64,000 nucleotides of DNA from Nitratireductor aquimarinus. GTDB lineage: Bacteria > Pseudomonadota > Alphaproteobacteria > Rhizobiales > Rhizobiaceae. The notes under the pieces were generated by a model, which was not told the origin of the DNA, ran no database searches, and was given only the letters and a program-made list of their open reading frames with translations. Shown here one piece after another: positions 1 through 7,829 of this stretch. The position numbers and the translations under genes are program-made. The DNA is taken from NCBI RefSeq assembly GCF_046773475.1, contig NZ_CP177239.1:1240001-1304000 (forward strand). Direction: 5' to 3'. Positions within the stretch are counted from its first letter, which is position 1. Every line of letters begins with the position of its first letter.

Positions 1-983
1 GGCGGGCAGGCCCATTCCTCGATCTCGGAAGCGGGAATGGCGTGTGGAACAGGATCTTCGCCCTCGCGGACCCGCCGTGCAATCCAGCGACCGCGGGCAT
101 TCATGTCGAGCTTGTGCCCGTCCAGCATCACGCCGTCGCAAACCACGCATCGCAGATGCACCGGCAGATCCTGCTCGGGCTCCGCTTCACGCATCTGATC
201 GAAGGCAAGCGCCTGAAACGTGTCGCAATGCGGGCACGGTACATAGAAGAACCGCTGGTCCCCGCTCTCGAAATCCGCAGAGATCTCGCACTCACCCGTG
301 ACGCCCGGCGTGGAGCCCTGCCATTCCTTGGCAAGATCGCCATACATTTTCTGACGCGCGCGCGCCTGGTCACGCGGGCTCCCGCGGCCATCCACATCCT
401 TCGGATAACCGGTGACCTCATCCATCGCCAGATACTTGATCGAGACCATCTGCAGGCCCTTGGAAGAACCTGCGTTCACGATCTGGCAGAAGCCGCCCGC
501 ATAGCGCTTGAACGATGTCGTCGAGCCCTGCTCATCCCGGCTGTTGACCGGCAGCACCTTGTGCGCAATGCGCGGGCTCGCCTCGATCGTGGGCTGCAGC
601 TTCACCCGGTTGAACTTCGTGGCCTCTTCAAGCGTGGGCAGCACGATCATCATTGAGCCCGGCGCCTGATCCACCACGAAGCCGAACCAGTTCTCGATCG
701 CCGTCGACTTTCCAAGCTGGGCAGCCCACCGCGCGGTCACCCGGCGCGCGGGATGGTCCGGATGGAGGCAGTCCTGCGGCTCCCGCAGATACGGAACCCG
801 GTCGGTCCGGAACTTACCCGGCCATGGCGAACCCGATTCAGCAGAGACAACCCTGTACCGGTCCGCCCATTCACTGATCGACAGATCCTCGACCGGGCGA
901 CTGGCTGCCTCAAGAGCCTTGAACAAAACCGCCGCACCATCAGACAGCTCCGGAAACCGGAACCGCGTTTCATGAAACGTCAT
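1..983 (-). CDS. Phage terminase large subunit, GpA family (partial, runs off left edge)
   Basis: Packages phage DNA into proheads as the ATPase/nuclease motor subunit. About 327 codons are visible, from ATG at 983 to the window edge, with no stop. Translation shows a Walker-A-like segment AAQLGKST (about residues 87-94), a Walker-B-like YLAMDEVTGYP (about 185-195) and two CxxC pairs (PCPHC near 250, RCVVC near 280), all typical of GpA/TerL proteins. The ATG overlaps the stop of the preceding gene by 4 nt (ATGA), so the two are translationally coupled. The small subunit directly upstream supports the call. The C-terminal nuclease half lies outside the window. Confidence 0.9.
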   Translation of the reverse strand, partial: MTFHETRFRFPELSDGAAVLFKALEAASRPVEDLSISEWADRYRVVSAESGSPWPGKFRTDRVPYLREPQDCLHPDHPARRVTARWAAQLGKSTAIENWFGFVVDQAPGSMMIVLPTLEEATKFNRVKLQPTIEASPRIAHKVLPVNSRDEQGSTTSFKRYAGGFCQIVNAGSSKGLQMVSIKYLAMDEVTGYPKDVDGRGSPRDQARARQKMYGDLAKEWQGSTPGVTGECEISADFESGDQRFFYVPCPHCDTFQALAFDQMREAEPEQDLPVHLRCVVCDGVMLDGHKLDMNARGRWIARRVREGEDPVPHAIPASEIEEWACP

Positions 984-1597
984 GAATGGAGCGCGTCCAT
1001 GTCGGTCTCGCCCTCACCGCCCTTTGCTCCCGTTCGGCTCAGCGCATCGAGGCGACCGAGGATTTCGCGGTGAAACACATCCAGTCCCGTGCGCGCAAAA
1101 CCCTTCAGCGCTATGCGGACGGTTCGTTCATCCCAGCCATATTTGAGGGACACCGTTGCCGCCTCGGTCTCGATTGCACGCTCGAATGCGCTCTGCATCA
1201 GCGCAACGGCATCACGCCCCGCCTGATCCACTTCCGAGGTGGGCGTAAGCTCCTTGCGGCGTTCCGCGACATCCATCTCGCGCAACTCGGCATCGGCCTG
1301 CGCCTTGCGCGCAGCGCCATCGGACTGGCTGCCGGCAAACCGCGTGGCCGGTCGCTTCGCAACACGCTCGCCTGCCGTCGGCTCCACAGGGACAGTGCGG
1401 ATGCGGATGTTCTCGCCGCGATGTGCAACGAGCGCGTCATAATCGACCAGGTTCGACTTCCCCGATCTCCTGAGCGGCAACGCCTCGGCGTGCTGCTTCA
1501 GATACCGCGACAATGTCGAACGATCCACCGCATCGCCGGCAGCGGTCAGGCGCGTGGCGGCTTCCGTGATCGAGATCCAGTCACCGTGTTCCATCAT
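980..1597 (-). CDS. Phage terminase small subunit (Nu1-like DNA packaging protein)
   Basis: Likely recognises the packaging site and recruits the large subunit. The 205 aa protein starts with an HTH-like segment (ISITEAATRLTAAG, then STLSRYLKQHAEAL, residues 8-37). A charged helical middle follows (DAELREMDVAERRKELTP, about 100-117), as in Nu1/terminase small subunits. It overlaps the large subunit by 4 nt. The call rests on the N-terminal HTH, the position and the coupling; the family is divergent, so the exact Pfam group is uncertain. Confidence 0.75.
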   Translation of the reverse strand: MMEHGDWISITEAATRLTAAGDAVDRSTLSRYLKQHAEALPLRRSGKSNLVDYDALVAHRGENIRIRTVPVEPTAGERVAKRPATRFAGSQSDGAARKAQADAELREMDVAERRKELTPTSEVDQAGRDAVALMQSAFERAIETEAATVSLKYGWDERTVRIALKGFARTGLDVFHREILGRLDALSRTGAKGGEGETDMDALHS

Positions 1598-1733
1598 TCG
1601 CTATCCGTGCATCTCACGTGTGCAGCACGTGTATCCGTGTACCGGTTTCAAACCCACCTACTGGCGAAGATTCGGGCGGATCTCCATCCGTGGGGCTGGC
1701 GAGCAAAATACGGTCCCTAAACCTTGTCGGGGG
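1598..1733. other. Intergenic region before the terminase genes; candidate packaging or regulatory site
   Basis: Short gap upstream of the leftward terminase operon. It holds two direct CACGTGT copies (1615-1621 and 1626-1632, 11 bp apart) next to CCGTGT repeats. Terminase recognition sites often lie close to the small-subunit gene, so this is a candidate packaging or promoter region. No cos core can be shown. Confidence 0.3.
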
Positions 1734-2321
1734 TCATCTGAGGAGGCGGCCCAGCTCATGCTCGACGCGACGCGGGAGATTTGCCCGAACCGAGGCCTGA
1801 AACGCCTCGGCCGTCTGGCCCTTGACCATTTCGGCAGGGATGACGACGCCGCTCTTCTGCTTGTCGAACTTTCGTCCCCATTTGGGGTTTGACGTCTCTG
1901 GGAGGAACACGTGCCCCCCCATGCCCAATCGGACGCGACCAGGAAACTTGCCGCCCCGGATAAAGGTATGGGGAAAAACCTTTCGCTTTCCGAATGGAGA
2001 TGCACTGACGCCCTTGCGGGTTTCGCGCGCCGACAAATATTTTAGGGCGATGTCACCGCCCCGCGTTCGCATGACGTAGTTCAAGCTTTCGAAGCTGGGC
2101 CGGGTGACCTTCACCGCACGCACAATCACCTCGCGCTTGAGGCCTGTCTGCTTCGTCAGCGCGCGAATGACCTGCGTTCGCGCCATGTCACCAGTACGGG
2201 CCACCGCCCTTCGCAATGCATGGGGAGCTTTCTCACCCAATGCGCCAATCTGGTTCTCAAATCGCTTCAGACCAGCGACCGCATGCCACCGGATTGCCAA
2301 TCCCGACATGAAGCCCTCCAT
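1734..2321 (-). CDS. Prophage minor tail protein Z-like (GPZ family)
   Basis: A 195 aa basic protein whose layout resembles lambda gpZ. There is a helical N-terminus (RAVARTGDMARTQVIRAL), the segment TKQTGLKREVIVRAVKV, then a basic beta-rich middle and the C-terminal pattern IPAEMVKGQTAEAF about 30 residues before the end. gpZ acts in tail assembly and terminator joining. An alternative start is MSGLAI, four codons in. It sits directly upstream of the terminase small subunit, whereas gpZ genes usually lie among the head-tail connector genes. Assignment is from sequence pattern only. Confidence 0.6.
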   Translation of the reverse strand: MEGFMSGLAIRWHAVAGLKRFENQIGALGEKAPHALRRAVARTGDMARTQVIRALTKQTGLKREVIVRAVKVTRPSFESLNYVMRTRGGDIALKYLSARETRKGVSASPFGKRKVFPHTFIRGGKFPGRVRLGMGGHVFLPETSNPKWGRKFDKQKSGVVIPAEMVKGQTAEAFQASVRANLPRRVEHELGRLLR

Positions 2322-2489
2322 TGCTTGAACGAAAGCCGCGCTCTCCCGGTGCAGCGCTTCTTTTCATGTGAGAGCTGCGCCGGGGACGAAACCAACGATT
2401 TCAAGCCCTTGTCCTCGCGCAATTATGCCGCACTACAGACGCTTCTGTTTGGTTATGGAACCTATAATGCCCAAGAACATTTGCTTCAT

Positions 2490-2720
2490 ATGAGAAACAG
2501 AATGCTATGGACCATTTTCCGGGCCATTTGGCTTGGTTTTCTGATCGCCGCTTTGGCTCACGTCGCCGCTGCGATAACAGTAATGTTCTTTGATGATCAT
2601 CACACGATGGGTGCGACCATAGTGCGCTCCATCCTGATTGCTCTGCTTGTTTCTCCGGTGTTGGCCTACCTGCTGTGGCAGAAAGAGAGCCAATCCGAAG
2701 CAATGGATTTTAGAGAATAG
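2490..2720 (+). CDS. Small two-helix membrane protein, candidate prophage cargo gene
   Basis: A 76 aa reading frame with two hydrophobic stretches: IFRAIWLGFLIAALAHVAAAITVMFF (about 9-34) and IVRSILIALLVSPVLAYLLW (about 46-65), split by a short polar HH segment. It ends in a charged tail. It is transcribed against its neighbours, and the DNA here is visibly more AT-rich. These traits fit an independently expressed moron gene. ATG at 2490 has no strong ribosome site; ATG at 2502 is possible. No family recognised. Confidence 0.5.
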   Translation: MRNRMLWTIFRAIWLGFLIAALAHVAAAITVMFFDDHHTMGATIVRSILIALLVSPVLAYLLWQKESQSEAMDFRE

Positions 2721-2839
2721 AACACCGTCGCGGCAAAGCTGAAACCGTTTCGGTTCGCTTTGCCTGGGTCTGGCCGGCGCTCGGCGTGGGGCTTTCGCCC
2801 ACTCGTCCATCAGTCCTGCGATGGTCCCTCTGACGCTGC

Positions 2840-2866
2840 GCTCAGGATCACCAGATCATCCTGAGC
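2840..2866. terminator. Hairpin between convergent phage genes
   Basis: A perfect 9-bp inverted repeat, GCTCAGGAT at 2840-2848 and ATCCTGAGC at 2858-2866, with a 9-nt loop. It begins 14 nt past the stop of the leftward NusG-like gene and 120 nt past the rightward membrane gene. There is no clear U-tract, so it could be a bidirectional terminator or an mRNA-end hairpin. Confidence 0.45.
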
Positions 2867-2880
2867 CAGAATCGCTAACG

Positions 2881-3546
2881 CTATTTGCTCAGATCGGCAA
2901 GAGGGATGCTGGTGCGCACCTCACGCCCAAATATCGTCACGAGAACGCGCGCAACATCAATCCCGGTGACGCCCTCAACAACAGCCGGGTGGCTGGCGAA
3001 GGGCCCGTGATCGATATGCACCCTGTCACCCTTCTGGTAGAGGCCGCGAAAAGCCTCAACATCCGTCTCATCACCTTGCAGCATCGCTTTGAGTTTCAAC
3101 ACATTTTCGTCACTCACCGGAAGTGGACCACGCTCGCCAGAAAGTACCGAAAGCGAACCTTTGACGCGGTTCAGCGCGCCCCAAATCAGAGCGCTGGCAA
3201 CAACACGAACGAAGATGTATCCGGGCAGAACCGGACACTCCTGCATCCAGACCTTTCTGCAATGAGGACGCTTCCAGGGCCGCTTTTCCATGGGCAACCA
3301 GTGCTCTACCTTCGCCTCTCGCAAGGTCTTTTCCACAGCTTTGTCGAACCGTGGAACCGTCTTCAGCACATACCAGCGCCTGCCACTCACCTCCTCACCT
3401 GCACCAGCCAGCATTGCTTGAGCCCGACGGCTGACGGACGCCTCACGATTCGCCCTCATCAGGAGCGCAGCCACCTCAGCCTCGGAAAGCTGCTCAGGTG
3501 CAATCGGTCGAGCCTCATTCAGCTGCTTGCTGCGCGCCATCATCAT
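2881..3546 (-). CDS. NusG/RfaH-like transcription elongation (antitermination) factor encoded by the prophage
   Basis: A 221 aa protein with an NGN domain from about residue 56 (GRRWYVLKTVPRFDKAVEK; VLPGYIFVRV at 106-115) and a C-terminal KOW domain (QKGDRVHIDHGPFA at 171-184, then AVVEGV). NusG paralogues such as RfaH, LoaP and ActX bind the RNA polymerase clamp and make it resistant to terminators in chosen operons. About 55 extra residues precede the NGN domain. It is the last gene of the early leftward operon and sits just before the late tail/terminase genes, overlapping the replication gene by 32 nt. That position suits a late-gene antiterminator, which is inference. Three ATG codons in a row are possible starts. 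Confidence 0.85.
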   Translation of the reverse strand: MMMARSKQLNEARPIAPEQLSEAEVAALLMRANREASVSRRAQAMLAGAGEEVSGRRWYVLKTVPRFDKAVEKTLREAKVEHWLPMEKRPWKRPHCRKVWMQECPVLPGYIFVRVVASALIWGALNRVKGSLSVLSGERGPLPVSDENVLKLKAMLQGDETDVEAFRGLYQKGDRVHIDHGPFASHPAVVEGVTGIDVARVLVTIFGREVRTSIPLADLSK

Positions 3547-4780
3547 TGCCTTTTACCTCATCCGCCTTGATTGCCGCTTCGAAGTCTCTCAGCCCAGCCG
3601 GCCCACCTGCCGGGAAATAGACCACACGCTGCTCCCCCGTTTTCGGGAGCCATGGCCACCCTTTCCGCTCATGAAACAGCTTCCATTCCTCCCAGCGCTC
3701 TGATCCGACGGGCACCGGCTCCATCAGCCCTGCAAACGCCTGCAGCGCAGGCGCCACAGAAACGCCCTGCCGATTTGCCGCCCGTTCATGCATCGCGTTC
3801 ACCACAGGCCAGCCATATCGGGCCTGCCGCTCGCGAAGCACTTCGTCAGCGTCAATGACACCCTGATCAATCATCCTGCGCTGCGCAGCCGTCATCGGGG
3901 GAGCGTCCTTCGGAGCAACAGTCAAAAACTGCTTCACGCGCACCAGCCCCCACAACGCACCCCATGGCTTAGCCAGGAGGTTTTCCGGAGCACGCTCTTC
4001 CGGCAGAACCACACCCATCCAGAGCTTTTCGGAGAAGTACGTCGAGGGAGCCGGCACATGCCGTTTGCCCTGAGACTTCAGCAGCGCAAACCAGCGATCA
4101 CGCTTGCGTTCAGCGTCGGCGCGCTCATCCGCCGTAAGCGCAAACCATGGACGCATTGCCGGTTTCTTCGGCATCCCGGCAAACCCCGGCCAATCTTTCA
4201 CCACCCGCCAGAACGCCCGTTCCACCGATTTGGGATCCTCGCTCTGCGATCCATCTTCCGGATTTTCCAGATCATCCCTCTCTCGCGCGCCTTCGCGCGC
4301 CCTCTGAGAGGTTCTACTGGTAGGTTCTATGGGAGGTTCTTCCTTATAGGCCCGGAACTGATTGCCGGTAGGCGTGTCGTCAACTGCCGGTAGGTCGGCG
4401 TCTGGTTGCCGGTTGGTCCTACCGGCAGATTCTGCCGGTAGGCCATCAGTGACGGCTGCGTCTGAACCTTTGCCACTCCGGCAACGCTCCACGCCATCAA
4501 GCACGCTGGCATCAAGCTTGAGCACGATCATGTCGGCAGCGCGCGCGCCGTTGCGCCGGGTGCGTCGCGTGCGGGCGATCAGCCCCCAGTCCTCCAGCCG
4601 CTGCAGCCATTCGCGTGTGGTGCGCTCGCTCACTTCCGCATCCTGCGAAAGCTGCTCTTGGCTCGGCCAGCAGGCCGCCTTCTCGGCGTCGGCATAGTCA
4701 GCAAGGCAAAGCAGGATCGCCTTTGCAGCCGGCGAGCCGAGGCGCTGCTCTTTCGCCCATGCAGATGCTTTCCAGCTCAT
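3515..4780 (-). CDS. Phage replication initiator with N-terminal winged helix (O-like)
   Basis: A 421 aa protein. The N-terminus (SPAAKAILLCLADYADAE, then WPSQEQLSQDAEVSERTTRE, residues 16-57) is a helix-turn-helix of the kind found in phage replication and DnaA-like primosomal proteins. The central part (about 105-175) is polar and low in complexity. It overlaps the C5 methyltransferase upstream by 4 nt and the NusG-like gene downstream by 32 nt. The low-complexity part coincides with a set of DNA iterons (4363-4442), the same arrangement as lambda O with its internal origin. The initiator role is inferred; the HTH is visible. Confidence 0.7.
   Translation of the reverse strand: MSWKASAWAKEQRLGSPAAKAILLCLADYADAEKAACWPSQEQLSQDAEVSERTTREWLQRLEDWGLIARTRRTRRNGARAADMIVLKLDASVLDGVERCRSGKGSDAAVTDGLPAESAGRTNRQPDADLPAVDDTPTGNQFRAYKEEPPIEPTSRTSQRAREGARERDDLENPEDGSQSEDPKSVERAFWRVVKDWPGFAGMPKKPAMRPWFALTADERADAERKRDRWFALLKSQGKRHVPAPSTYFSEKLWMGVVLPEERAPENLLAKPWGALWGLVRVKQFLTVAPKDAPPMTAAQRRMIDQGVIDADEVLRERQARYGWPVVNAMHERAANRQGVSVAPALQAFAGLMEPVPVGSERWEEWKLFHERKGWPWLPKTGEQRVVYFPAGGPAGLRDFEAAIKADEVKGNDDGAQQAAE
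4310..4442. repeat. Iteron cluster inside the replication gene: candidate phage origin
   Basis: TGCCGGTAGG occurs at 4363-4372 and 4385-4394, TGCCGGTTGG at 4407-4416, an inverted copy at 4418-4427, and another direct copy at 4433-4442. The first three are exactly 22 bp apart, two helical turns. Upstream lie three GGTTCT copies at 4310, 4323 and 4335. Because 22 is not a multiple of 3, the repeats fall in different reading frames of the gene. That favours a DNA-level function over a protein repeat. Confidence 0.65.
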
Positions 4781-5472
4781 TCCGCGGCCTCCAGCGCAAA
4801 ATCATCGAGGGCAGCACCGCCCCATTGGTCGGCCATGGCCTCCGCCATGCCGGGGAAGAAGCGGCTGCGCTCCTTGCCGCGATCCGCACCCGGCGACATC
4901 CGCCACACGCGGTTCCAGCGCTTCCATTCATCACTGCCCTTTTCGGGCTCCGGCAGCCGGTCGGTCTCTGCAAGGGCAGGAAGCCCGCGCAGATACCAGC
5001 CCGTCGCCTTGTATTCGGGGTGCCCAAACCAGAACGGCTGCACAATCTGCGGGCGCGGCAGGTCAGCCGGCATCCGGGCCTTGGCAAGGTCGTGCATCTC
5101 CGGGTTTTCAATCGCCACGCGGGGAATGGGTGCACGCCAGCAGGCAACGAACAGGTCAATGCCCTGCTCGAACTCCGCTTTCATGCTCTCCCACGTGCGG
5201 CCCTTGGGCAGCTTCTTGGGCGGCGTCATATTGCCCGCGCCCGATAGCCAGCGCCGGCCAGACCGGCACAGCCTTGTGCATGGCGGATGCGCAACAATGA
5301 GCAGGTCCCAGCCATCATGCAGGATCTCGCGCACATCGCCCACAATATGCCGGTTGCTGCGATCATCTGCAGGCAGCAGATCGCAGGACCACGCATCATG
5401 CCCGCGCGCGGCAAAGGCCCGCCGCACGATGCCCGAATATTCGCATCCGACAAGAACGCGGAGACCATTCAT
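4777..5472 (-). CDS. Phage DNA cytosine-C5 methyltransferase-like protein
   Basis: A 231 aa protein with a SAM-binding start (LRVLVGCEYSGIVRRAF, residues 4-20, and the acidic CDLLPADD). It has motif IV VAHPPCT with the probable catalytic Cys65, and a motif VI-like IENP at 121-124. These match short phage C5-methyltransferases. A full-length target-recognition region is not obvious, and no endonuclease gene is adjacent, so it is probably solitary. It overlaps both neighbours by 4 nt. Likely roles are protection from host restriction or marking phage DNA. Confidence 0.75.
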   Translation of the reverse strand: MNGLRVLVGCEYSGIVRRAFAARGHDAWSCDLLPADDRSNRHIVGDVREILHDGWDLLIVAHPPCTRLCRSGRRWLSGAGNMTPPKKLPKGRTWESMKAEFEQGIDLFVACWRAPIPRVAIENPEMHDLAKARMPADLPRPQIVQPFWFGHPEYKATGWYLRGLPALAETDRLPEPEKGSDEWKRWNRVWRMSPGADRGKERSRFFPGMAEAMADQWGGAALDDFALEAAE

Positions 5473-5996
5473 CCCACAGCCCTCCAGGCCTTGAATGCAG
5501 CCCTGAGCGCCTTCCAGCGCTCGGCCGCATGTCCATTTCCGTTGAGTTCGCGCCGCGAGGTGATCGCGAGGATCGAGCGCAGCTTCACCACCGCGCGGTC
5601 CTTCGTCAGCGGCGGTTCCAGCCCGTGCTGCTCCGCCAGAAAGCGGCGGAAGGCGGGCTCATCGCATTTCATGGTGGCCTCGGCGGCAAAGTCACGCGGC
5701 GCGTCCTGCCGGGCCGGTTCGGCCTGCTGGCGCGTGGCCGCGCCCCTGCGCGCCTTCTCTATGGCGCGATCCACCAGCCCCAGCAGAAAACCGGCCATCT
5801 CCGGCGCGTCGGCAATGAAGGCGATTTCGTCAAAGGTCGCGCGCGGTGTGAACCGCGCCAGCTCGACAAACGCGCCATGCTCATCCCGCGCTTCCAGAAA
5901 CTCGCCATGGTCATCCATGGAGCGGTGCCAGCGCGCAGGCTGGATCCGCGCAAGCCTGTCGCGGGCTGCCTGAAGGCGCTGCAATTCTTCGCTCAC
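5469..5996 (-). CDS. Hypothetical phage protein
   Basis: A 175 aa mostly helical, charged protein of no recognised family. Visible segments are LQRLQAARDRLARIQPARWH at the N-terminus, an acidic middle (FDEIAFIADAPEMAGFLLGLVDRAIEK) and a basic C-terminus. It overlaps the methyltransferase by 4 nt and the next gene by 4 nt, so it is part of the same early operon. No function is proposed. Confidence 0.75.
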   Translation of the reverse strand: MSEELQRLQAARDRLARIQPARWHRSMDDHGEFLEARDEHGAFVELARFTPRATFDEIAFIADAPEMAGFLLGLVDRAIEKARRGAATRQQAEPARQDAPRDFAAEATMKCDEPAFRRFLAEQHGLEPPLTKDRAVVKLRSILAITSRRELNGNGHAAERWKALRAAFKAWRAVG

Positions 5997-6280
5997 GGGA
6001 ACCTCCCGTGCTTGGTCATCACGGTTTTCAGCCGACGCGCCGCCGCTTCGAGATTCCTGCGCGCACGAACTTCCGGCCCGCCGGAAAACTTCGCCTGCTG
6101 CAGACGATCAAAGGCCTCACCAACCTGACGACAGGCGTTCATGACCTCCTCATCCGCCTTGCGCACGACGACGCGCGGCGCAGGGACGCGCAGCTTCTCG
6201 ACCTCTTCCATGAGCACCTGGCCGACCACGCTGGCCAGCCGCTTTTTGATGCCGTCTATCTGATCGATGGGCGCCGTCAT
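5993..6280 (-). CDS. Hypothetical phage protein, helical
   Basis: A 95 aa protein rich in charged helix (RLASVVGQVLMEEVEKLR, then EEVMNACRQVGEAFDRLQQ). It has a basic tail (RARRNLEAAARRLKTVMTKHG) that could bind nucleic acid, which is speculation. It overlaps the genes on both sides by 4 nt. No family recognised. Confidence 0.7.
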   Translation of the reverse strand: MTAPIDQIDGIKKRLASVVGQVLMEEVEKLRVPAPRVVVRKADEEVMNACRQVGEAFDRLQQAKFSGGPEVRARRNLEAAARRLKTVMTKHGRFP

Positions 6281-6570
6281 GACCGGCCACCATCGGCAAA
6301 CGCGCCCAACTGCGCGCCGAACTCGGCAAGCGCGTCGGCAACAGCAGGCTTCAAGCGCCCCTGCCCGTCCCTCACCGAGCGCATGGCGTTGTGCCGCAGT
6401 TCGAGATAGGCCTCGCCCGCCTCAAACTGCCGCTTGCGGCAGATACTGCGGATGACGCCCTGATACTTGCTCAGGATCATGTCCGGCGCAGCCAGCAGCA
6501 GCAGCGCGAGCGCACGGTTATCCTCGGCGTCATGCATCTGGCGCAGGATGGGGAGCATGGTGTCGGTCAT
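6277..6570 (-). CDS. Hypothetical phage protein
   Basis: A 97 aa helical protein that starts MTDTMLPILRQMHDAEDNRA. The ATG at 6570 overlaps the stop of the upstream N6-methyltransferase by 4 nt. This fixes the start, although the reading frame stays open further upstream. It carries the phrase SKYQGVIRSICRKRQFEAGEAYLELR. No family recognised. Confidence 0.7.
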   Translation of the reverse strand: MTDTMLPILRQMHDAEDNRALALLLLAAPDMILSKYQGVIRSICRKRQFEAGEAYLELRHNAMRSVRDGQGRLKPAVADALAEFGAQLGAFADGGRS

Positions 6571-7256
6571 ACCGCCGCCTCCACGCCAAAGAGCTCGGAC
6601 TGCGCCAGGTTGACGCGATCCATCATGCGAAGGACCGTTTCGCCGGCATGAGCGCGGTCCCACACAAACCAGCCATTCAGCATCGGCGGCGCGCCCTGCC
6701 CCGTGAAGTCGATCTTCCAGCGCATCAGATAGACCCGTGCCGGTGGACACCTGGCCCAGAGCGAGCCCAGTCCAGCAGCAGCCGGCCAAGACCAGCTCAG
6801 CAGAAGCGCCATGTATTCGATGTCCAGATCTTCAAGCGCATGCCGGATCCAGCGGCCGCGCCCGTCACGCCAGTTGCACTCGTTGAATGGAGGATTGGTC
6901 ACTATCGCGCGAGAGGGGCGCGACGCCTCGGAAAACCCATAGAAACTCTGGATCAGCGCACCACAGCCACGATCCACCAGATCGGACATGAACACGTCAT
7001 GTCCCTCCGCCTCCATTTCGCGCGCCATCGCCCCATCACCGCAGGCTGGTTCCCACAGCGTTGCGAAATCGCCAAGACGGTTCCGCTCGGCGTGAAGCAG
7101 CGCGCGAGTGGGTTCAGGCGGCGTCGGGTAAAAGTCTTCTGCCGCGCGCTCCAGCTCATCGACGACAATGACCTCGCCATCAGCCCCAACCACGGAAACC
7201 GGCTTGCTCTTTTTCCCGGTCGCCCGAAACAGCCCACGCGCGGATTGCGTCATCAC
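6567..7256 (-). CDS. Phage DNA N6-adenine methyltransferase-like protein
   Basis: A 229 aa class I SAM methyltransferase. SAM motif I is LWEPACGDGAMA (68-79), the acidic strand end is FMSDL, and catalytic motif IV is TNPPF (120-124), the NPPF form of amino-methylating DNA enzymes. The lead-in DFYPTPPEPTRALL is common in phage methyltransferases. No cognate nuclease is nearby. It overlaps GapR upstream by 4 nt. Sequence specificity cannot be read from the protein; GANTC (CcrM-like) methylation would be interesting given its neighbours but is not shown. Confidence 0.8.
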   Translation of the reverse strand: MMTQSARGLFRATGKKSKPVSVVGADGEVIVVDELERAAEDFYPTPPEPTRALLHAERNRLGDFATLWEPACGDGAMAREMEAEGHDVFMSDLVDRGCGALIQSFYGFSEASRPSRAIVTNPPFNECNWRDGRGRWIRHALEDLDIEYMALLLSWSWPAAAGLGSLWARCPPARVYLMRWKIDFTGQGAPPMLNGWFVWDRAHAGETVLRMMDRVNLAQSELFGVEAAV

Positions 7257-7639
7257 GCCATCCCCAGCGCGGCCTTGTAGAGGTCGATCATCGCCTCTTC
7301 TTCCTGTCGCTCCGCCTGATCCTTCTTCCGTAGGCGGATGATCGCGCGCACGGCCTTGGTGTCGAAGCCATTGGCCTTCATCTCGGCATAGACGAGCTTG
7401 ATGTCGTCACCGACCGACTTCTTGTCTTCCTCCAGGCGCTCGACACGCTCCACGAACGCGCGCAGCTGACCGGCGGCGACCGTGTTCACACAGGCCTCAC
7501 CGGTCTCTTCCTCGGAGAACATCGCTTCATCGGTTGGAGACTCGGGCTCAGGCTCTGTCGACTTGCGCGCCGCAGCCTTTTTCGCCTTCACGCCGGCCGA
7601 GTGTTTGGGCTCACGCGCGCTCCACGGATCATGCGCCAT
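7253..7639 (-). CDS. GapR-family (DUF2312) nucleoid-associated protein encoded by the prophage
   Basis: A 128 aa protein. Residues 52-127 (NTVAAGQLRAFVERVERLEE ... KAVRAIIRLRKKDQAERQEE) match the GapR/DUF2312 family. In Caulobacter GapR binds overtwisted AT-rich DNA ahead of replication and transcription. The N-terminal 50 residues, Lys/Ala-rich then acidic, extend beyond the usual length of about 90 aa. An AAGGAG site (plus-strand CTCCTT 7649-7654) lies 9 nt before ATG 7639 and decides the start; ATGs at 7648 and 7663 are less well placed. It belongs to the early operon. Confidence 0.85.
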   Translation of the reverse strand: MAHDPWSAREPKHSAGVKAKKAAARKSTEPEPESPTDEAMFSEEETGEACVNTVAAGQLRAFVERVERLEEDKKSVGDDIKLVYAEMKANGFDTKAVRAIIRLRKKDQAERQEEEAMIDLYKAALGMA

Positions 7640-7829
7640 CACGCTCATCTCCTTCGGCTTCATCGGTTGAGCCCCGCCCCGCATCGCGAAGACGCCGCTG
7701 AATGCGCAGCAGCGCATCACGCACAGGCAGGTTGCGCTCCACGTCCATGCGCGCGGCGTCATCCGGCGCGCGCTTCGCAAGCGCGGATCCGGGCAGGGTC
7801 AGATTTGGGCTTTTCTCCTGGCTGCGCAT
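7629..7829 (-). CDS. Small hypothetical phage protein
   Basis: A 66 aa polar protein (MRSQEKSPNL ... RRLRDAGRGSTDEAEGDE) that fills the gap between a tiny membrane peptide and GapR. Its start shares one base with the upstream stop (TGATG), and its end overlaps the GapR start. The spacing suggests a real gene. No family recognised. Confidence 0.5.
   Translation of the reverse strand: MRSQEKSPNLTLPGSALAKRAPDDAARMDVERNLPVRDALLRIQRRLRDAGRGSTDEAEGDERDGA

Noticed and set aside
4284..4310. CGCGCG-rich palindrome near the iterons as a separate origin element
   Set aside because: It is G/C runs in a Arg/Glu-coding stretch and too simple to separate from composition.
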